Part shown: positions 1-8,614 of the stretch, piece after piece | How the letters are laid out: every line of letters starts with the position of its first letter | Position numbering within the stretch: position 1 is the first letter of the stretch | NCBI GenBank assembly: GCA_910578185.1 | Contig: CAJTPN010000021.1 | Span: 1 to 57,164 of the forward strand | Direction of reading: 5' to 3' | DNA from: an uncultured Acetatifactor sp. | GTDB lineage: Bacteria; Bacillota; Clostridia; Lachnospirales; Lachnospiraceae | Length of the DNA stretch: 57,164 nucleotides | Notes under the pieces: model-generated | What the model was told of the DNA's origin: nothing | Database searches by the model: none | The model's input: only the letters and a program-made list of their open reading frames with translations | Program-made: the position numbers and the translations under genes

Positions 1-402
1 GCCAGGAAGCGGGAGCTTGCGGAGCAAAACGAGGTGGAAGGCCCTATGTTTAAGATGGAAGACGATCCCCGTGTGACCCGGGTGGGAAGGTTTCTGCGCA
101 GGACAAGCATAGATGAACTGCCGCAGTTTATCAATGTGTTAAAGGGGGACATGAGCCTGGTGGGGACAAGGCCGCCAACGGTGGATGAGTTTGAACAGTA
201 TGAGGCAAAGCACCGCTGCCGATTGAGCATGACGCCGGGTCTGACGGGCTTGTGGCAGGTAAGCGGCCGAAGCGATATCAAGGATTTTGATGAAGTGGTA
301 AGGCTGGATATGGAGTATATAGACAACTGGAGCATCTGGAAGGACATACGAATCTTGCTGCTGACGGTGAAGGTAGTGGTGTCGGGGCAGGGGTCGCGGT
401 AA
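1..402 (+). CDS. Priming sugar-phosphate transferase (bacterial sugar transferase family), C-terminal part
   Basis: The frame is open from the first base, so the gene begins upstream and only about 133 C-terminal residues are present. The sequence shows the hallmarks of the polyprenyl-phosphate hexose-1-phosphate transferase family (WbaP/EpsL/CpsE type): RRTSIDELPQ, then SLVGTRPP, then TPGLTGLWQVSGRS. By family knowledge such an enzyme transfers a hexose-1-phosphate to undecaprenyl phosphate at the inner membrane and so starts each repeat unit. It is followed by a Wzz-like gene and a full exopolysaccharide cluster on the same strand, which fits a priming role. A likely terminator or attenuator lies between it and the next gene. 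The sugar that is transferred cannot be read from this fragment. Confidence 0.93.
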   Translation, partial: ARKRELAEQNEVEGPMFKMEDDPRVTRVGRFLRRTSIDELPQFINVLKGDMSLVGTRPPTVDEFEQYEAKHRCRLSMTPGLTGLWQVSGRSDIKDFDEVVRLDMEYIDNWSIWKDIRILLLTVKVVVSGQGSR

Positions 403-470
403 AGGCCCCCTTGCCGTCATAAACCTAATCTTGCTTCAGACACAATAACCTTTCAAGCACAGCACATACC

Positions 471-520
471 CCTTCGGCCACCTGGCATTCTAAGCCTGTT
501 AGGAAGGCGGAAGGTTTTTT
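471..520 (+). terminator. Probable intrinsic terminator or attenuator after the priming transferase gene
   Basis: CCTTCGGCC (471-479) can pair with GGCGGAAGG (506-514), 8 of 9 positions, and six T residues follow at 515-520. The loop is long at 26 nt, so the structure may be a modest terminator or a readthrough attenuator inside the polysaccharide operon. Confidence 0.45.
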
Positions 521-544
521 ATTGGTTACGGGAGGACAAAACAA

Positions 545-1894
545 ATGGATCATAGATATGAACCGGAAATTGATTTACGCAACCTGATATTTTATATCCT
601 GTATAAATGGCGCCTCATTCTGTCATCGGCCCTGTTGTTCGCAATACTGCTCGGAGGATTTGCATATGTCCGAGATACCATAAGATTGCGAAAAGGAATT
701 CAGCCCAAAAAATTGATAGAATATGAAATCGCTTTAGCGGAATACCAGCTTACGCAGACCACTCATATGCAAAACATTGAGGAATATCAAAAAAGACTGG
801 AACAACAACAAACTTATATGGAACAGTCTGTATTGATGCAGGTAGATCCATATAAAAAGCCTACGGCAACCGCTGATATTTTTATCAAGCTGGATGAGGC
901 GGAATGGAATATTTTACCGGATAATATTAATCTGGATCCTACAGACAGCCTGATAAGGCTCTACACTTCCAACTTCCTTTCCACTATCGACTGGAAGCCT
1001 ATCGAAAGGTTGACGGGAAAGGATGCCATTTACCTGAAAGAACTGCTAAGCGTTGGCACAGATTACAACAGCAATACCTTTACCGTGGGCATTGTATACA
1101 ATGACGGAGAGATGGCGGAAAACATTTTGGATATTGTAATCAGCCAGATTGAAGAACGATCTAAAAACACTGAACTGAGCAAGCACAGTATTTCTGTTAT
1201 GAATCGCTCCCTGTCCTATGCAATTGACAATACACTTGCAAACTTACAGAAAAGCAATACGGACGCACTTACAAATTACACGCAGGCAATTTTAGATTGC
1301 CGTAAACATCTTGAGGAATTGGAAGAGCCGGATGCACCTTCACAACTGGGATTTTTAAAATATACCCTCATCGGTTTTATTATAGGCGCCTTCGCGCTGT
1401 CTGTTTTATATGGGGTGTTATATATATTGGATGGCAAACTCCACAACGCAGCGGAATTGCAGACCCAGTACGGCTGTCGGCTCATAGGCGTCTTCCCCAA
1501 ACCTGTAAAAAAAAGATTTCTCAGGAATATCGACAACTTATTAATAAGAATTGGGGAAGACTTGGAAGCGCTTACAGACGAGGAAATATATCGTTTTATT
1601 TCGTTAAATATTGCCGCCATTGCCGGACAATATAAGAAAATTCTCGTTACCGGTACAATAGACAGGCTTCGTCTGGAAAACATTGTCGCCGTCATTGCTC
1701 CCACTTTGGAAAGTATTACCTTAACCCCTTCTCCAAATATGAACCGGAACGCGGACACCTTAAACATTCTCGCAGATTGCGACGCAGTTATTTTAATCGA
1801 AGAAAGGCATATTTCATCGGTATCCGAAATTCATAAGGAGCTGGAAAGTATTTTTGCATTCAACAAACCGATTGCCGGATATATCCTGACATGA
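545..1894 (+). CDS. Wzz-like polysaccharide chain-length/co-polymerase protein with a degenerate BY-kinase-like tail
   Basis: 449 aa; ATG preceded by GGGAGG. One membrane segment lies near residues 24-42 and a second near 270-294, with a roughly 225-residue, helix-rich, Gln/Glu-rich outer region between them. This is the layout of Wzz/CapA/EpsA polysaccharide co-polymerases. After the second segment a cytoplasmic domain of about 150 residues follows, in the position of the CpsD/EpsB tyrosine autokinase of fused proteins. It keeps the pattern of that fold (a KKILVTG strand near the start and a DCDAVILIEE strand near the end), but the Walker A position reads ILVTGTIDRLRLEN, with no glycine-rich GKS/T, and no C-terminal tyrosine cluster is present. 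I infer a pseudokinase tail that cannot bind ATP in the usual way. Probable role: control of chain length together with the polymerase encoded next. Confidence 0.8.
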   Translation: MDHRYEPEIDLRNLIFYILYKWRLILSSALLFAILLGGFAYVRDTIRLRKGIQPKKLIEYEIALAEYQLTQTTHMQNIEEYQKRLEQQQTYMEQSVLMQVDPYKKPTATADIFIKLDEAEWNILPDNINLDPTDSLIRLYTSNFLSTIDWKPIERLTGKDAIYLKELLSVGTDYNSNTFTVGIVYNDGEMAENILDIVISQIEERSKNTELSKHSISVMNRSLSYAIDNTLANLQKSNTDALTNYTQAILDCRKHLEELEEPDAPSQLGFLKYTLIGFIIGAFALSVLYGVLYILDGKLHNAAELQTQYGCRLIGVFPKPVKKRFLRNIDNLLIRIGEDLEALTDEEIYRFISLNIAAIAGQYKKILVTGTIDRLRLENIVAVIAPTLESITLTPSPNMNRNADTLNILADCDAVILIEERHISSVSEIHKELESIFAFNKPIAGYILT

Positions 1895-1969
1895 CCCTGA
1901 CATAATACACTATACTTCCCGGTTTACAAGCCTGACAGAGTGCACAACAGATTGGAAAGTGCCGAAAAT

Positions 1970-4291
1970 ATGAAGTCAAAAATAATGAGGATAAAGCGAA
2001 AACATCCGCTGATAGAAATAACGCTTCTGACAGAATGGCTGTATTTGTTGACAGTGGCATTCTATATCTTTAAATCCTTTTCACAGGGCACGCTTTTTTA
2101 TTTTCCATGGCCCCAAAACTATGATATCGTCCTTCGCTTTATCACATGCATGATTATTTTTCTAAAATCCGGATACTCGGAAAAATATGCAGGTAAGGAA
2201 TGGGGGATTTGTATCCTATCAAGTACTATTTGGGGATTATCCTGGATTTCCACCGGATATGCCTTTCTGCTGGATACCGCTTTGCTATCCATGGGCGCAG
2301 TTGGCATATCCTATCAAAAGATCCTGAAAACAGGCTTCTGGGTAGGATGCTATCTCATGCTTCTTGCCATGCTGGGAAGCTGTACCGGCTGTATAGACGA
2401 TTTAGTCTACTCATCGGAGGAGCAGATCAGACACGCTTTTGGCATTGCCTATCCCACCGACTTTGCGGCGCACCTTGCATTTCTGGCCATAACAGGTTGG
2501 ACTGTCTACGGCGGATATCAAGTAATGTTACCTGTTATTGGGACACTGGCAATTAGCATTTTCATATTATATTTTGCTCAAGCTAAATGCAGCACCATTG
2601 TTCTGCTTTTTCTGATTGTCGCCATATTATATGTCTCCCTTACGGAACGTAAAACGCGACAGCCAGCCGGGCTGCAATCATTAATTAAAAAAGTTGATTG
2701 TGCATTAATTTATATTATGCCTGTCTGTGCCCTGCTGATGATCGGACTAACATGGTTTTATAACGAAGAGCTTCCCGTTATGACCAGGATAAATCAATTC
2801 CTGAATAACCGTCTCAGCTATGGCCGTACTGCCCTTGACACCTATGGCGTTAAATTATTCGGAACCGCGTTTGACATGGTAGGCGCGGGAGGCGGCATGG
2901 AGAAACGATGGGATTATAACTTTATTGACATCTCCTATGTCATGATATTGGTTCGTTATGGTTTCATGGTCTTATCCGCTTTAGCCGTTCAATATGTTTG
3001 GACAACCCGAAAAGCACTTGGGGCAAATCAAAGGAAACTTGTCTTTGCATTGGCATTAACGGCAATCCACAGCATGATAGAACATCATCTGCCGGAGTAT
3101 GCCTTTAATTTCTTTCTTTTGCTTCCTTTTGCAAATATTGCGCCAGACACAGAACAAGTGCTTCCCAGCAGCCCCCGGACAGGTGCCGTCATCCCCCGAC
3201 GGCATGTTATCTATAGAAATCAGACAACTGCAAGGCCTGTCATCAGAAAGATCATCTCCTATCTCATGATAAGCCTTACATGCATTCTGATATTTGCCAC
3301 ATTACCCATAAGCATATCCTATTTGAAAACAATCGTAGATATGCTTGGGCTGAAGAATCCGGAAAACCACTTGAAATATATAGGAATTGTAACCGTTACC
3401 CTTTTTGCGTCGGTTTCGGCAATCTGGCTGCTTGGGAAAGTGGCGACTACTTTAGCCGAAAAAGCCGCCTTTCCATTAAAATACTGCATTGGCCTGATCG
3501 GCTCCCTTCTGTTTAGCTTCATCCTCTTCCTGGAAGGGGAGCATATTATTCAAAACGGCTGCAGCTACAGAGAATTATTAAACGCGGACAGGCCTGTCAT
3601 CGAGGCGCTTTTATCGAAAGGAACCGCCGTTGGCAGAGTCTATGTAGACCATATACCTGAGATTTACAGGAGGGAATTTGGAACCGTTTCCGGCGGCATT
3701 GTATCTCCCGAAGGCGCAACCTTCTACAAAGACGCCACAATCCTTGTCAATGACCACAGGGAATTCCGCCCTCTGATCGACACCGGTTTTGTCTATGGGG
3801 AAATTTCACCGGGGCGCGCAGTCTATACCAACAGCAACTTGGCCAAGACTATCTTGGAAGAGCAGGGAATTGTTCTGACAAGTTTCTATAGCAAACGAAA
3901 AACCCTGGATCTGAACATGCTGGCGGAACAAAACCAATTAGAAATGACAAATGACGGAACCCTCCTGTTAAACGGAACCGGCCAGTCCCTCCGACATGGT
4001 CCGGGCGAAAGCATCTATCGCGGATGGCTGCGGGTGGAATACAAACTAAGGCTCTTAAAGGGTAATACGGACAATAATATTGCTGCAACCGCACAGGTCA
4101 CTTCTTCCTGGGGGCAGATCCTGTGGAAAGAGCAGGATATCCTGCTGACCGACTTTGACGAGCAGGGCAATTACACATGCTCCTTCCGTGTGGGACTAAG
4201 CTATCATTCCTCGGGAATCGAATTTTTACTGTTTGTACCAGATGGCGTGGAGCTGGAATTACTAGAAATACAATACGGTAAAGAACAGTAA
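1970..4291 (+). CDS. Polytopic O-antigen-polymerase-like membrane protein with a large C-terminal extracytoplasmic domain
   Basis: About 773 aa from ATG 1970, a start chosen because GGAAAG lies upstream; a GTG at 1940 is also open but has no ribosome binding site. The first ~390 residues contain many hydrophobic segments and a short RHAFG..YPTDFAAH stretch similar to the loop of Wzy polymerases and WaaL ligases. After a linker, more membrane segments follow (about 420-520), and then a soluble, beta-rich region of about 250 residues (525-773) that should lie outside the membrane. The tail matches no family I recognise. The position right after the chain-length gene suggests the main repeat-unit polymerase, or an enzyme attaching polymer to a surface acceptor. 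The length is well above the usual 400-450 aa of Wzy proteins. A second polymerase candidate (EpsG type) is encoded downstream. Confidence 0.6.
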   Translation: MKSKIMRIKRKHPLIEITLLTEWLYLLTVAFYIFKSFSQGTLFYFPWPQNYDIVLRFITCMIIFLKSGYSEKYAGKEWGICILSSTIWGLSWISTGYAFLLDTALLSMGAVGISYQKILKTGFWVGCYLMLLAMLGSCTGCIDDLVYSSEEQIRHAFGIAYPTDFAAHLAFLAITGWTVYGGYQVMLPVIGTLAISIFILYFAQAKCSTIVLLFLIVAILYVSLTERKTRQPAGLQSLIKKVDCALIYIMPVCALLMIGLTWFYNEELPVMTRINQFLNNRLSYGRTALDTYGVKLFGTAFDMVGAGGGMEKRWDYNFIDISYVMILVRYGFMVLSALAVQYVWTTRKALGANQRKLVFALALTAIHSMIEHHLPEYAFNFFLLLPFANIAPDTEQVLPSSPRTGAVIPRRHVIYRNQTTARPVIRKIISYLMISLTCILIFATLPISISYLKTIVDMLGLKNPENHLKYIGIVTVTLFASVSAIWLLGKVATTLAEKAAFPLKYCIGLIGSLLFSFILFLEGEHIIQNGCSYRELLNADRPVIEALLSKGTAVGRVYVDHIPEIYRREFGTVSGGIVSPEGATFYKDATILVNDHREFRPLIDTGFVYGEISPGRAVYTNSNLAKTILEEQGIVLTSFYSKRKTLDLNMLAEQNQLEMTNDGTLLLNGTGQSLRHGPGESIYRGWLRVEYKLRLLKGNTDNNIAATAQVTSSWGQILWKEQDILLTDFDEQGNYTCSFRVGLSYHSSGIEFLLFVPDGVELELLEIQYGKEQ

Positions 4292-4377
4292 ATCCATAGT
4301 GTTTTTGTATATTATGACATACAGTTCCCAGGATAGAGACCAGAAACATCTAAATTTTAAAATATGAGGAAATGAGA

Positions 4378-5622
4378 ATGGAAAAAAAATATAAAATTGC
4401 AGTGGCCGGCACAGGTTATGTTGGTCTGTCTATGGCAGTCCTGCTTTCACAACATCATAAAGTCGTCGCCGTAGATATTGTTCCTGAGAAAGTGGAACTG
4501 CTCAACAGTGGAAAATCCCCCATTCAGGACAGAGAAATTGAGGAGTATATGGCGTCCAAATCCCTGAACCTGTCGGCAACCCTGAATGCCGAAGAAGCAT
4601 ATACCGATGCGAATTTTGTCATAATCGCGACTCCCACCAACTATGATCCGAAAAGAAATTTTTTTGATACCTCAGCGGTAGAAGACGTAATAAAACTGGT
4701 AAAGCAATATAACCCCAGGGCCGTTATGGTCATTAAATCCACAATCCCTGTAGGTTATACAAAAGCCGTCCGCCAACAGACAAACTGCGAAAACATAATT
4801 TTCAGCCCGGAATTCCTGCGAGAAGGAAAAGCGCTCTATGACAATCTTTATCCTTCCAGAATTATCGTAGGAACCGCCATGGACAATATTCACCTTGTGG
4901 ACGCCGCCCATAAATTTGCTGAATTCTTACAGGAAGGAGCCCTGAAGAAAGATATTACCACTCTGTATATGGATTCCACCGAAGCAGAAGCCGTAAAGCT
5001 TTTTGCCAATACATATCTGGCCCTGCGGGTGTCCTATTTTAACGAATTAGACACGTTTGCCGAGATGAAAGGCTTAAACACCCAAAGCATCATTGACGGC
5101 GTCTGTCTGGATCCTCGCATCGGAAATCATTACAATAACCCAAGCTTTGGCTATGGCGGTTACTGCCTGCCCAAGGATACCAGGCAGCTTCTGGCCAATT
5201 ATGAAAATGTACCGGAAAACCTGATACAGGCGATTGTTGAATCCAACAGCACGCGCAAAGATTTTATTGCTGATCGCGTATTACAAATGGCAGGCGCTTA
5301 TGAGGCAAACAGCAGCTGGGACGCCAGTAGGGAAAAACAAGTAACGATTGGAATCTACCGCCTGACCATGAAGAGCAATAGTGACAATTTCCGCCAAAGC
5401 TCCATACAGGGCATTATGAAAAGAATAAAAGCCAAAGGCGCAACGGTAGTAATCTATGAGCCAACCCTGGCAGACAGCGAAACCTTCTTTGGAAGTAAGA
5501 TCATAAATGACCTGGCGCAATTTAAGGAACAATGCAACGCCATCATCGCCAACCGATATGACGGCTGTCTACAAGACGTCCGCTCCAAGGTCTATACACG
5601 GGATTTATTTGGCAGGGACTAG
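4378..5622 (+). CDS. UDP-glucose 6-dehydrogenase (UDP-glucose/GDP-mannose dehydrogenase family)
   Basis: 414 aa. ATG 4378 is preferred over ATG 4372 because GAGG at 4366-4369 is well spaced from it. The N-terminal Rossmann motif GTGYVG starts near residue 8, KSTIPVG follows near 121, and the catalytic cysteine lies in GYGGYCLPKD (Cys263), close to Cys260 of the streptococcal enzymes. Known reaction: oxidation of UDP-glucose to UDP-glucuronate with two NAD+. The length is that of the short streptococcal HasB-like branch. The gene sits between the polymerase-like gene and an epimerase gene, so it probably supplies a uronic acid precursor for the polymer. UDP-ManNAc or UDP-GlcNAc dehydrogenases are related alternatives, but the C-terminal half fits the glucose branch better. 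Confidence 0.9.
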   Translation: MEKKYKIAVAGTGYVGLSMAVLLSQHHKVVAVDIVPEKVELLNSGKSPIQDREIEEYMASKSLNLSATLNAEEAYTDANFVIIATPTNYDPKRNFFDTSAVEDVIKLVKQYNPRAVMVIKSTIPVGYTKAVRQQTNCENIIFSPEFLREGKALYDNLYPSRIIVGTAMDNIHLVDAAHKFAEFLQEGALKKDITTLYMDSTEAEAVKLFANTYLALRVSYFNELDTFAEMKGLNTQSIIDGVCLDPRIGNHYNNPSFGYGGYCLPKDTRQLLANYENVPENLIQAIVESNSTRKDFIADRVLQMAGAYEANSSWDASREKQVTIGIYRLTMKSNSDNFRQSSIQGIMKRIKAKGATVVIYEPTLADSETFFGSKIINDLAQFKEQCNAIIANRYDGCLQDVRSKVYTRDLFGRD

Positions 5623-5633
5623 AATTAAAAACT

Positions 5634-5710
5634 GCTTTCCCCAAGATATGATTTATACTTTGCGGGAAACAAGCTCCAATATAGGGAGACATAGTGATGC
5701 TATATTGACC
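5634..5710 (+). repeat. Copy A of a ~76-bp diverged repeat inside the polysaccharide cluster
   Basis: This stretch begins 12 bases after the dehydrogenase stop codon and aligns over its whole length with 8629-8703. Shared blocks include GCTTTCCCCAAG, ACTTTGCGGGA and GACATAG. In one frame both copies read FPQ(D/E)xxYTLR(E/D), so the pair may be remnants of one former coding sequence. Copy B abuts an acetyltransferase pseudogene. The rest of the 5623-5780 gap holds only the ribosome binding site of the next gene. Confidence 0.6.
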
Positions 5711-5780
5711 AAATTGGCGCAAAGCAGGCCCCAATGTGGAAATAGGTTAACATTGTCCAGAACGAAGAAGGGAGACATAA

Positions 5781-6629
5781 ATGAAAATATTAGTTACCGG
5801 CGCCAACGGCTATCTGGGACAAGGGATTGTCAGACAGATAATCGAAAGCAGCCATACGGTGATTGCGACTGATTTTACCACACAATATGTAGACGATCGC
5901 GCCATTAAAAAGGATTGCAACCTCTTCGAAATTGAAAATCCTTACGAATACTTTGAAAAACCGGAGGCAGTATTGCACCTGGCATGGAGGGACGGTTTTA
6001 TCCATTATTCCGATGCTCACATGACGGATCTGCCACAGCACTATGCTTTCCTGAAAACTATGATAACATCAGGAATTCACAAAATTGCCGTCATGGGAAG
6101 CATGCATGAAGTTGGCTTCTTTGAAGGCAGCGTGAAAGCAGATACGCCTTGTCATCCATTGAGTCTCTACGGAATCAGCAAAAATGCACTTCGTGATTCC
6201 GTACAGCTGCTGGCTCAAAAGCAACAAATTATATTTCAGTGGCTCAGAGGATATTACATTGTTGGTAATTCCGGTTTTGGATGTTCTGTCTTTTCTAAGA
6301 TTGCGGAAGCCGCAGCGGAAGGGAAAAAGGGCTTTCCTTTCACCTTAGGTCAAAATCAGTACGATTTCATAGATTACGAAGATTTTTGCCATCAGGTTGC
6401 TGCTGTGGTTTGTCAGGATAAAGTTGACGGAATCATAAATATCTGCTCGGGCAAACCAGAGAAGCTTGCCGACAGAGCCGAACGCTTTATCAAAGAAAAT
6501 AACTATGATATCAAATTAGAATATGGAGCGTTTCCCGACCGGCCGTATGATTCCAAGGCAATTTGGGGAGACGACAGCAAAGTAAAACAAATATTGGAAT
6601 CAGGTAAGGAATATGACAAAAACCAATAA
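5781..6629 (+). CDS. NAD-dependent epimerase/dehydratase family (extended SDR) protein
   Basis: 282 aa; AAGGGAGAC precedes the ATG. The Rossmann fingerprint GANGYLG is at residues 7-13, and the catalytic pair of the family is seen as YGISK (Tyr130, Lys134). Homologues modify nucleotide sugars (epimerisation, dehydration or 4-keto reduction). The exact substrate cannot be read from the sequence; the place after UDP-glucose dehydrogenase suggests conversion of a UDP- or dTDP-linked sugar for the repeat unit. The 3' end overlaps the next gene by 17 bases, so the two are translationally coupled. It is slightly shorter than typical GalE-like enzymes (about 320 aa), more like RmlD-type reductases. 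Confidence 0.8.
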   Translation: MKILVTGANGYLGQGIVRQIIESSHTVIATDFTTQYVDDRAIKKDCNLFEIENPYEYFEKPEAVLHLAWRDGFIHYSDAHMTDLPQHYAFLKTMITSGIHKIAVMGSMHEVGFFEGSVKADTPCHPLSLYGISKNALRDSVQLLAQKQQIIFQWLRGYYIVGNSGFGCSVFSKIAEAAAEGKKGFPFTLGQNQYDFIDYEDFCHQVAAVVCQDKVDGIINICSGKPEKLADRAERFIKENNYDIKLEYGAFPDRPYDSKAIWGDDSKVKQILESGKEYDKNQ

Positions 6630-7614
6630 AAAGCTTCTGCTGATCATGCCCATGTTTTTCGATTATCCACAGATTATCAAAAGGAAGCTGTACGACATGG
6701 GGTATGATGTGGATGTTTTTGACGACCGTCCCAGCACAAGCGGATGGGTAAAGGCAGCGGTGCGCATTGACAGAAATTTGCTGAAAAACTACATAAAGCA
6801 CTATTTTGATACAATGATGAGCACAATCGGTAAAAATCATTATCACGTGGTACTTTTGATTTCCGGTCAGTCCCTGTCCCTTGGCAAGGATATGATTGAA
6901 ACCATCAGAGCGTCACAGCCACAGGCATTATTTGTTCTATATCAATGGGATTCCCTTCACAACTTCCCATACATAGCGCAAATGCATTGTTATTTCGACA
7001 AATTATATACCTTTGACAGACATGATGCTGCTCAAAACGATCAACTTAAATTTCTGCCTCTATTTTACTGTGAACGGTATGAGCAGATAAAAAAACTTAC
7101 TTCCTGTAATTTTCAATATGACTTCTGCTTTGTAGGAACCGCCCACCCTAAGAAATATAAGCTGGTCAATAGAATGTCTGCGCAACTAAAACCGGTATAT
7201 CCAAACCAGTTTATTTACTTTTTCTACCCATCCAGACTGGTGTTCTTCTACAGAAAGCTACGAAACCGGGAATTGAGGAAATCCCATTATGGGGAATTTC
7301 ATTTTACACCACTGAGCGGCAAAGAAATGGAAGATATCTTTAAGGCATCCAGGTGTGTGCTGGATTCTGCTCAATCCGGTCAGACCGGACTGACGATCCG
7401 TGTGCTGGAAGCTCTTGGCGCCGGTAAAAAACTGATTACCACAAATGAAGACGTGAAAAACTACGACTTTTACAGACCGGAAAACATCTATATATACGAC
7501 GGAGACATAGACATGTCCTCTCCCTTTTTTACGGAATCATACAGGGAAATTGACACTGTCATTTATGAAAAATATTCACTGAGATCATGGCTGGAAGAAC
7601 TTCTCTCACCCTAA
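6613..7614 (+). CDS. Glycosyltransferase-like protein of the CgeB/GT-B type
   Basis: 333 aa, overlapping the epimerase gene by 17 bases. An N-terminal KLLLIMPMFFDYP strand opens a Rossmann-like half. The C-terminal half carries the GT-B-like nucleotide-sugar site pattern SGQTGLTIRVLEALGAGKKLITTN (about residues 252-275), where the Glu of LEALGAG corresponds to the donor-binding Glu of GT4-like folds. This matches CgeB-like and capsular biosynthesis glycosyltransferases. Expected role: transfer of one sugar to the lipid-linked repeat unit on the cytoplasmic side. Donor and linkage are unknown. Confidence 0.65.
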   Translation: MTKTNKKLLLIMPMFFDYPQIIKRKLYDMGYDVDVFDDRPSTSGWVKAAVRIDRNLLKNYIKHYFDTMMSTIGKNHYHVVLLISGQSLSLGKDMIETIRASQPQALFVLYQWDSLHNFPYIAQMHCYFDKLYTFDRHDAAQNDQLKFLPLFYCERYEQIKKLTSCNFQYDFCFVGTAHPKKYKLVNRMSAQLKPVYPNQFIYFFYPSRLVFFYRKLRNRELRKSHYGEFHFTPLSGKEMEDIFKASRCVLDSAQSGQTGLTIRVLEALGAGKKLITTNEDVKNYDFYRPENIYIYDGDIDMSSPFFTESYREIDTVIYEKYSLRSWLEELLSP

Positions 7615-7749
7615 AATTGACTTACAAGTCTCCCATAATTTCCAATAAGCGCGTACATAGCCACATTGTGATTTGTCGCCTTGCGGAAGGTTTTGTCCAA
7701 ACTGTTACCTTGCATTCATATTGATAACCAAAAGGAGCGAAAAGATTAT

Positions 7750-8595
7750 ATGGCAGACATAACGGCCATCATATTGACCAGAAATGAAGAAGAATTCATC
7801 CGTGACTGCATACTGTCAATTCACAATATTGTAAAAAGAATCATAGTTGTGGACAGTTTCAGCGAAGACCGGACTGTTGAAATTGCCCAAAAGCTTGGCG
7901 CCGAAGTTTACAGTCATGAATTTGTAAATTATGCGAAACAGTACATGTACGCCGTTGAGATTGCACAGGTCAAAACCTGCTGGATTCTGCGCATTGACGC
8001 GGACGAACGGCTCACGGAGGAATCCGCAAGGGAGGCGGAACAGCTCTGTAACGCCAACACAGAAACGGATGTCTCCGGCATTGTACTGCGTTTTTGCAAC
8101 ATGTTTCTCGGAAGACCTATGCTGCACGGCGGCGCATACCCTTGGAAAAAATTAAGTCTATACAAGGCAAGTTACGGCGCCATCGAAAATCGAAATATGG
8201 ACGAGCATATTATCTTAAGCTCCGGCAATACCATAGAAGCCCATAAAGATTCCATGCATCTTGCCTTTCGAGGACTCACATTCTTCACAAATAAATGCAA
8301 CTGGTACAGCACTCGGGAAGCTATGGATTATTTTGAACAAAAAGAGACGACGCTTCAAAACGCAAGCTTTAAAACCAGAATCAAAATGAAGGTATATTAT
8401 AAACTTCCCATCGGATTCCGGTCATGGCTTTATTATATCTACAGATACTACTTCAGATTGGGTTTTTTAGATGGCAAGGAAGGTAAAATCTTTACCTTTT
8501 TGAGCGCCTATTGGTATCGCTTCCTTGTGGACGCCAAAATATACGAGCACAACAAACTTGGCGCTGCATTTGATCCCACAGGCCCCTTAAGATAG
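7750..8595 (+). CDS. Family 2 glycosyltransferase (WaaE/KdtX-like)
   Basis: 281 aa from ATG 7750, which has AGGAG upstream; an in-frame TTG at 7681 lacks a site. The protein starts with the GT-A strand ADITAIILTRNEEEFI, then VVDSFSEDRT, and has the metal-binding motif as RIDADERL near residue 83. This is the arrangement of LPS-core glucosyltransferase-like GT2 enzymes. The C-terminal part has a hydrophobic, aromatic, positively charged region (about residues 205-270) that may bind the membrane. Role by context: addition of a sugar to the undecaprenyl-linked repeat unit. Confidence 0.82.
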   Translation: MADITAIILTRNEEEFIRDCILSIHNIVKRIIVVDSFSEDRTVEIAQKLGAEVYSHEFVNYAKQYMYAVEIAQVKTCWILRIDADERLTEESAREAEQLCNANTETDVSGIVLRFCNMFLGRPMLHGGAYPWKKLSLYKASYGAIENRNMDEHIILSSGNTIEAHKDSMHLAFRGLTFFTNKCNWYSTREAMDYFEQKETTLQNASFKTRIKMKVYYKLPIGFRSWLYYIYRYYFRLGFLDGKEGKIFTFLSAYWYRFLVDAKIYEHNKLGAAFDPTGPLR

Positions 8596-8614
8596 CTTGC
8601 CGAATTATCCAGAA

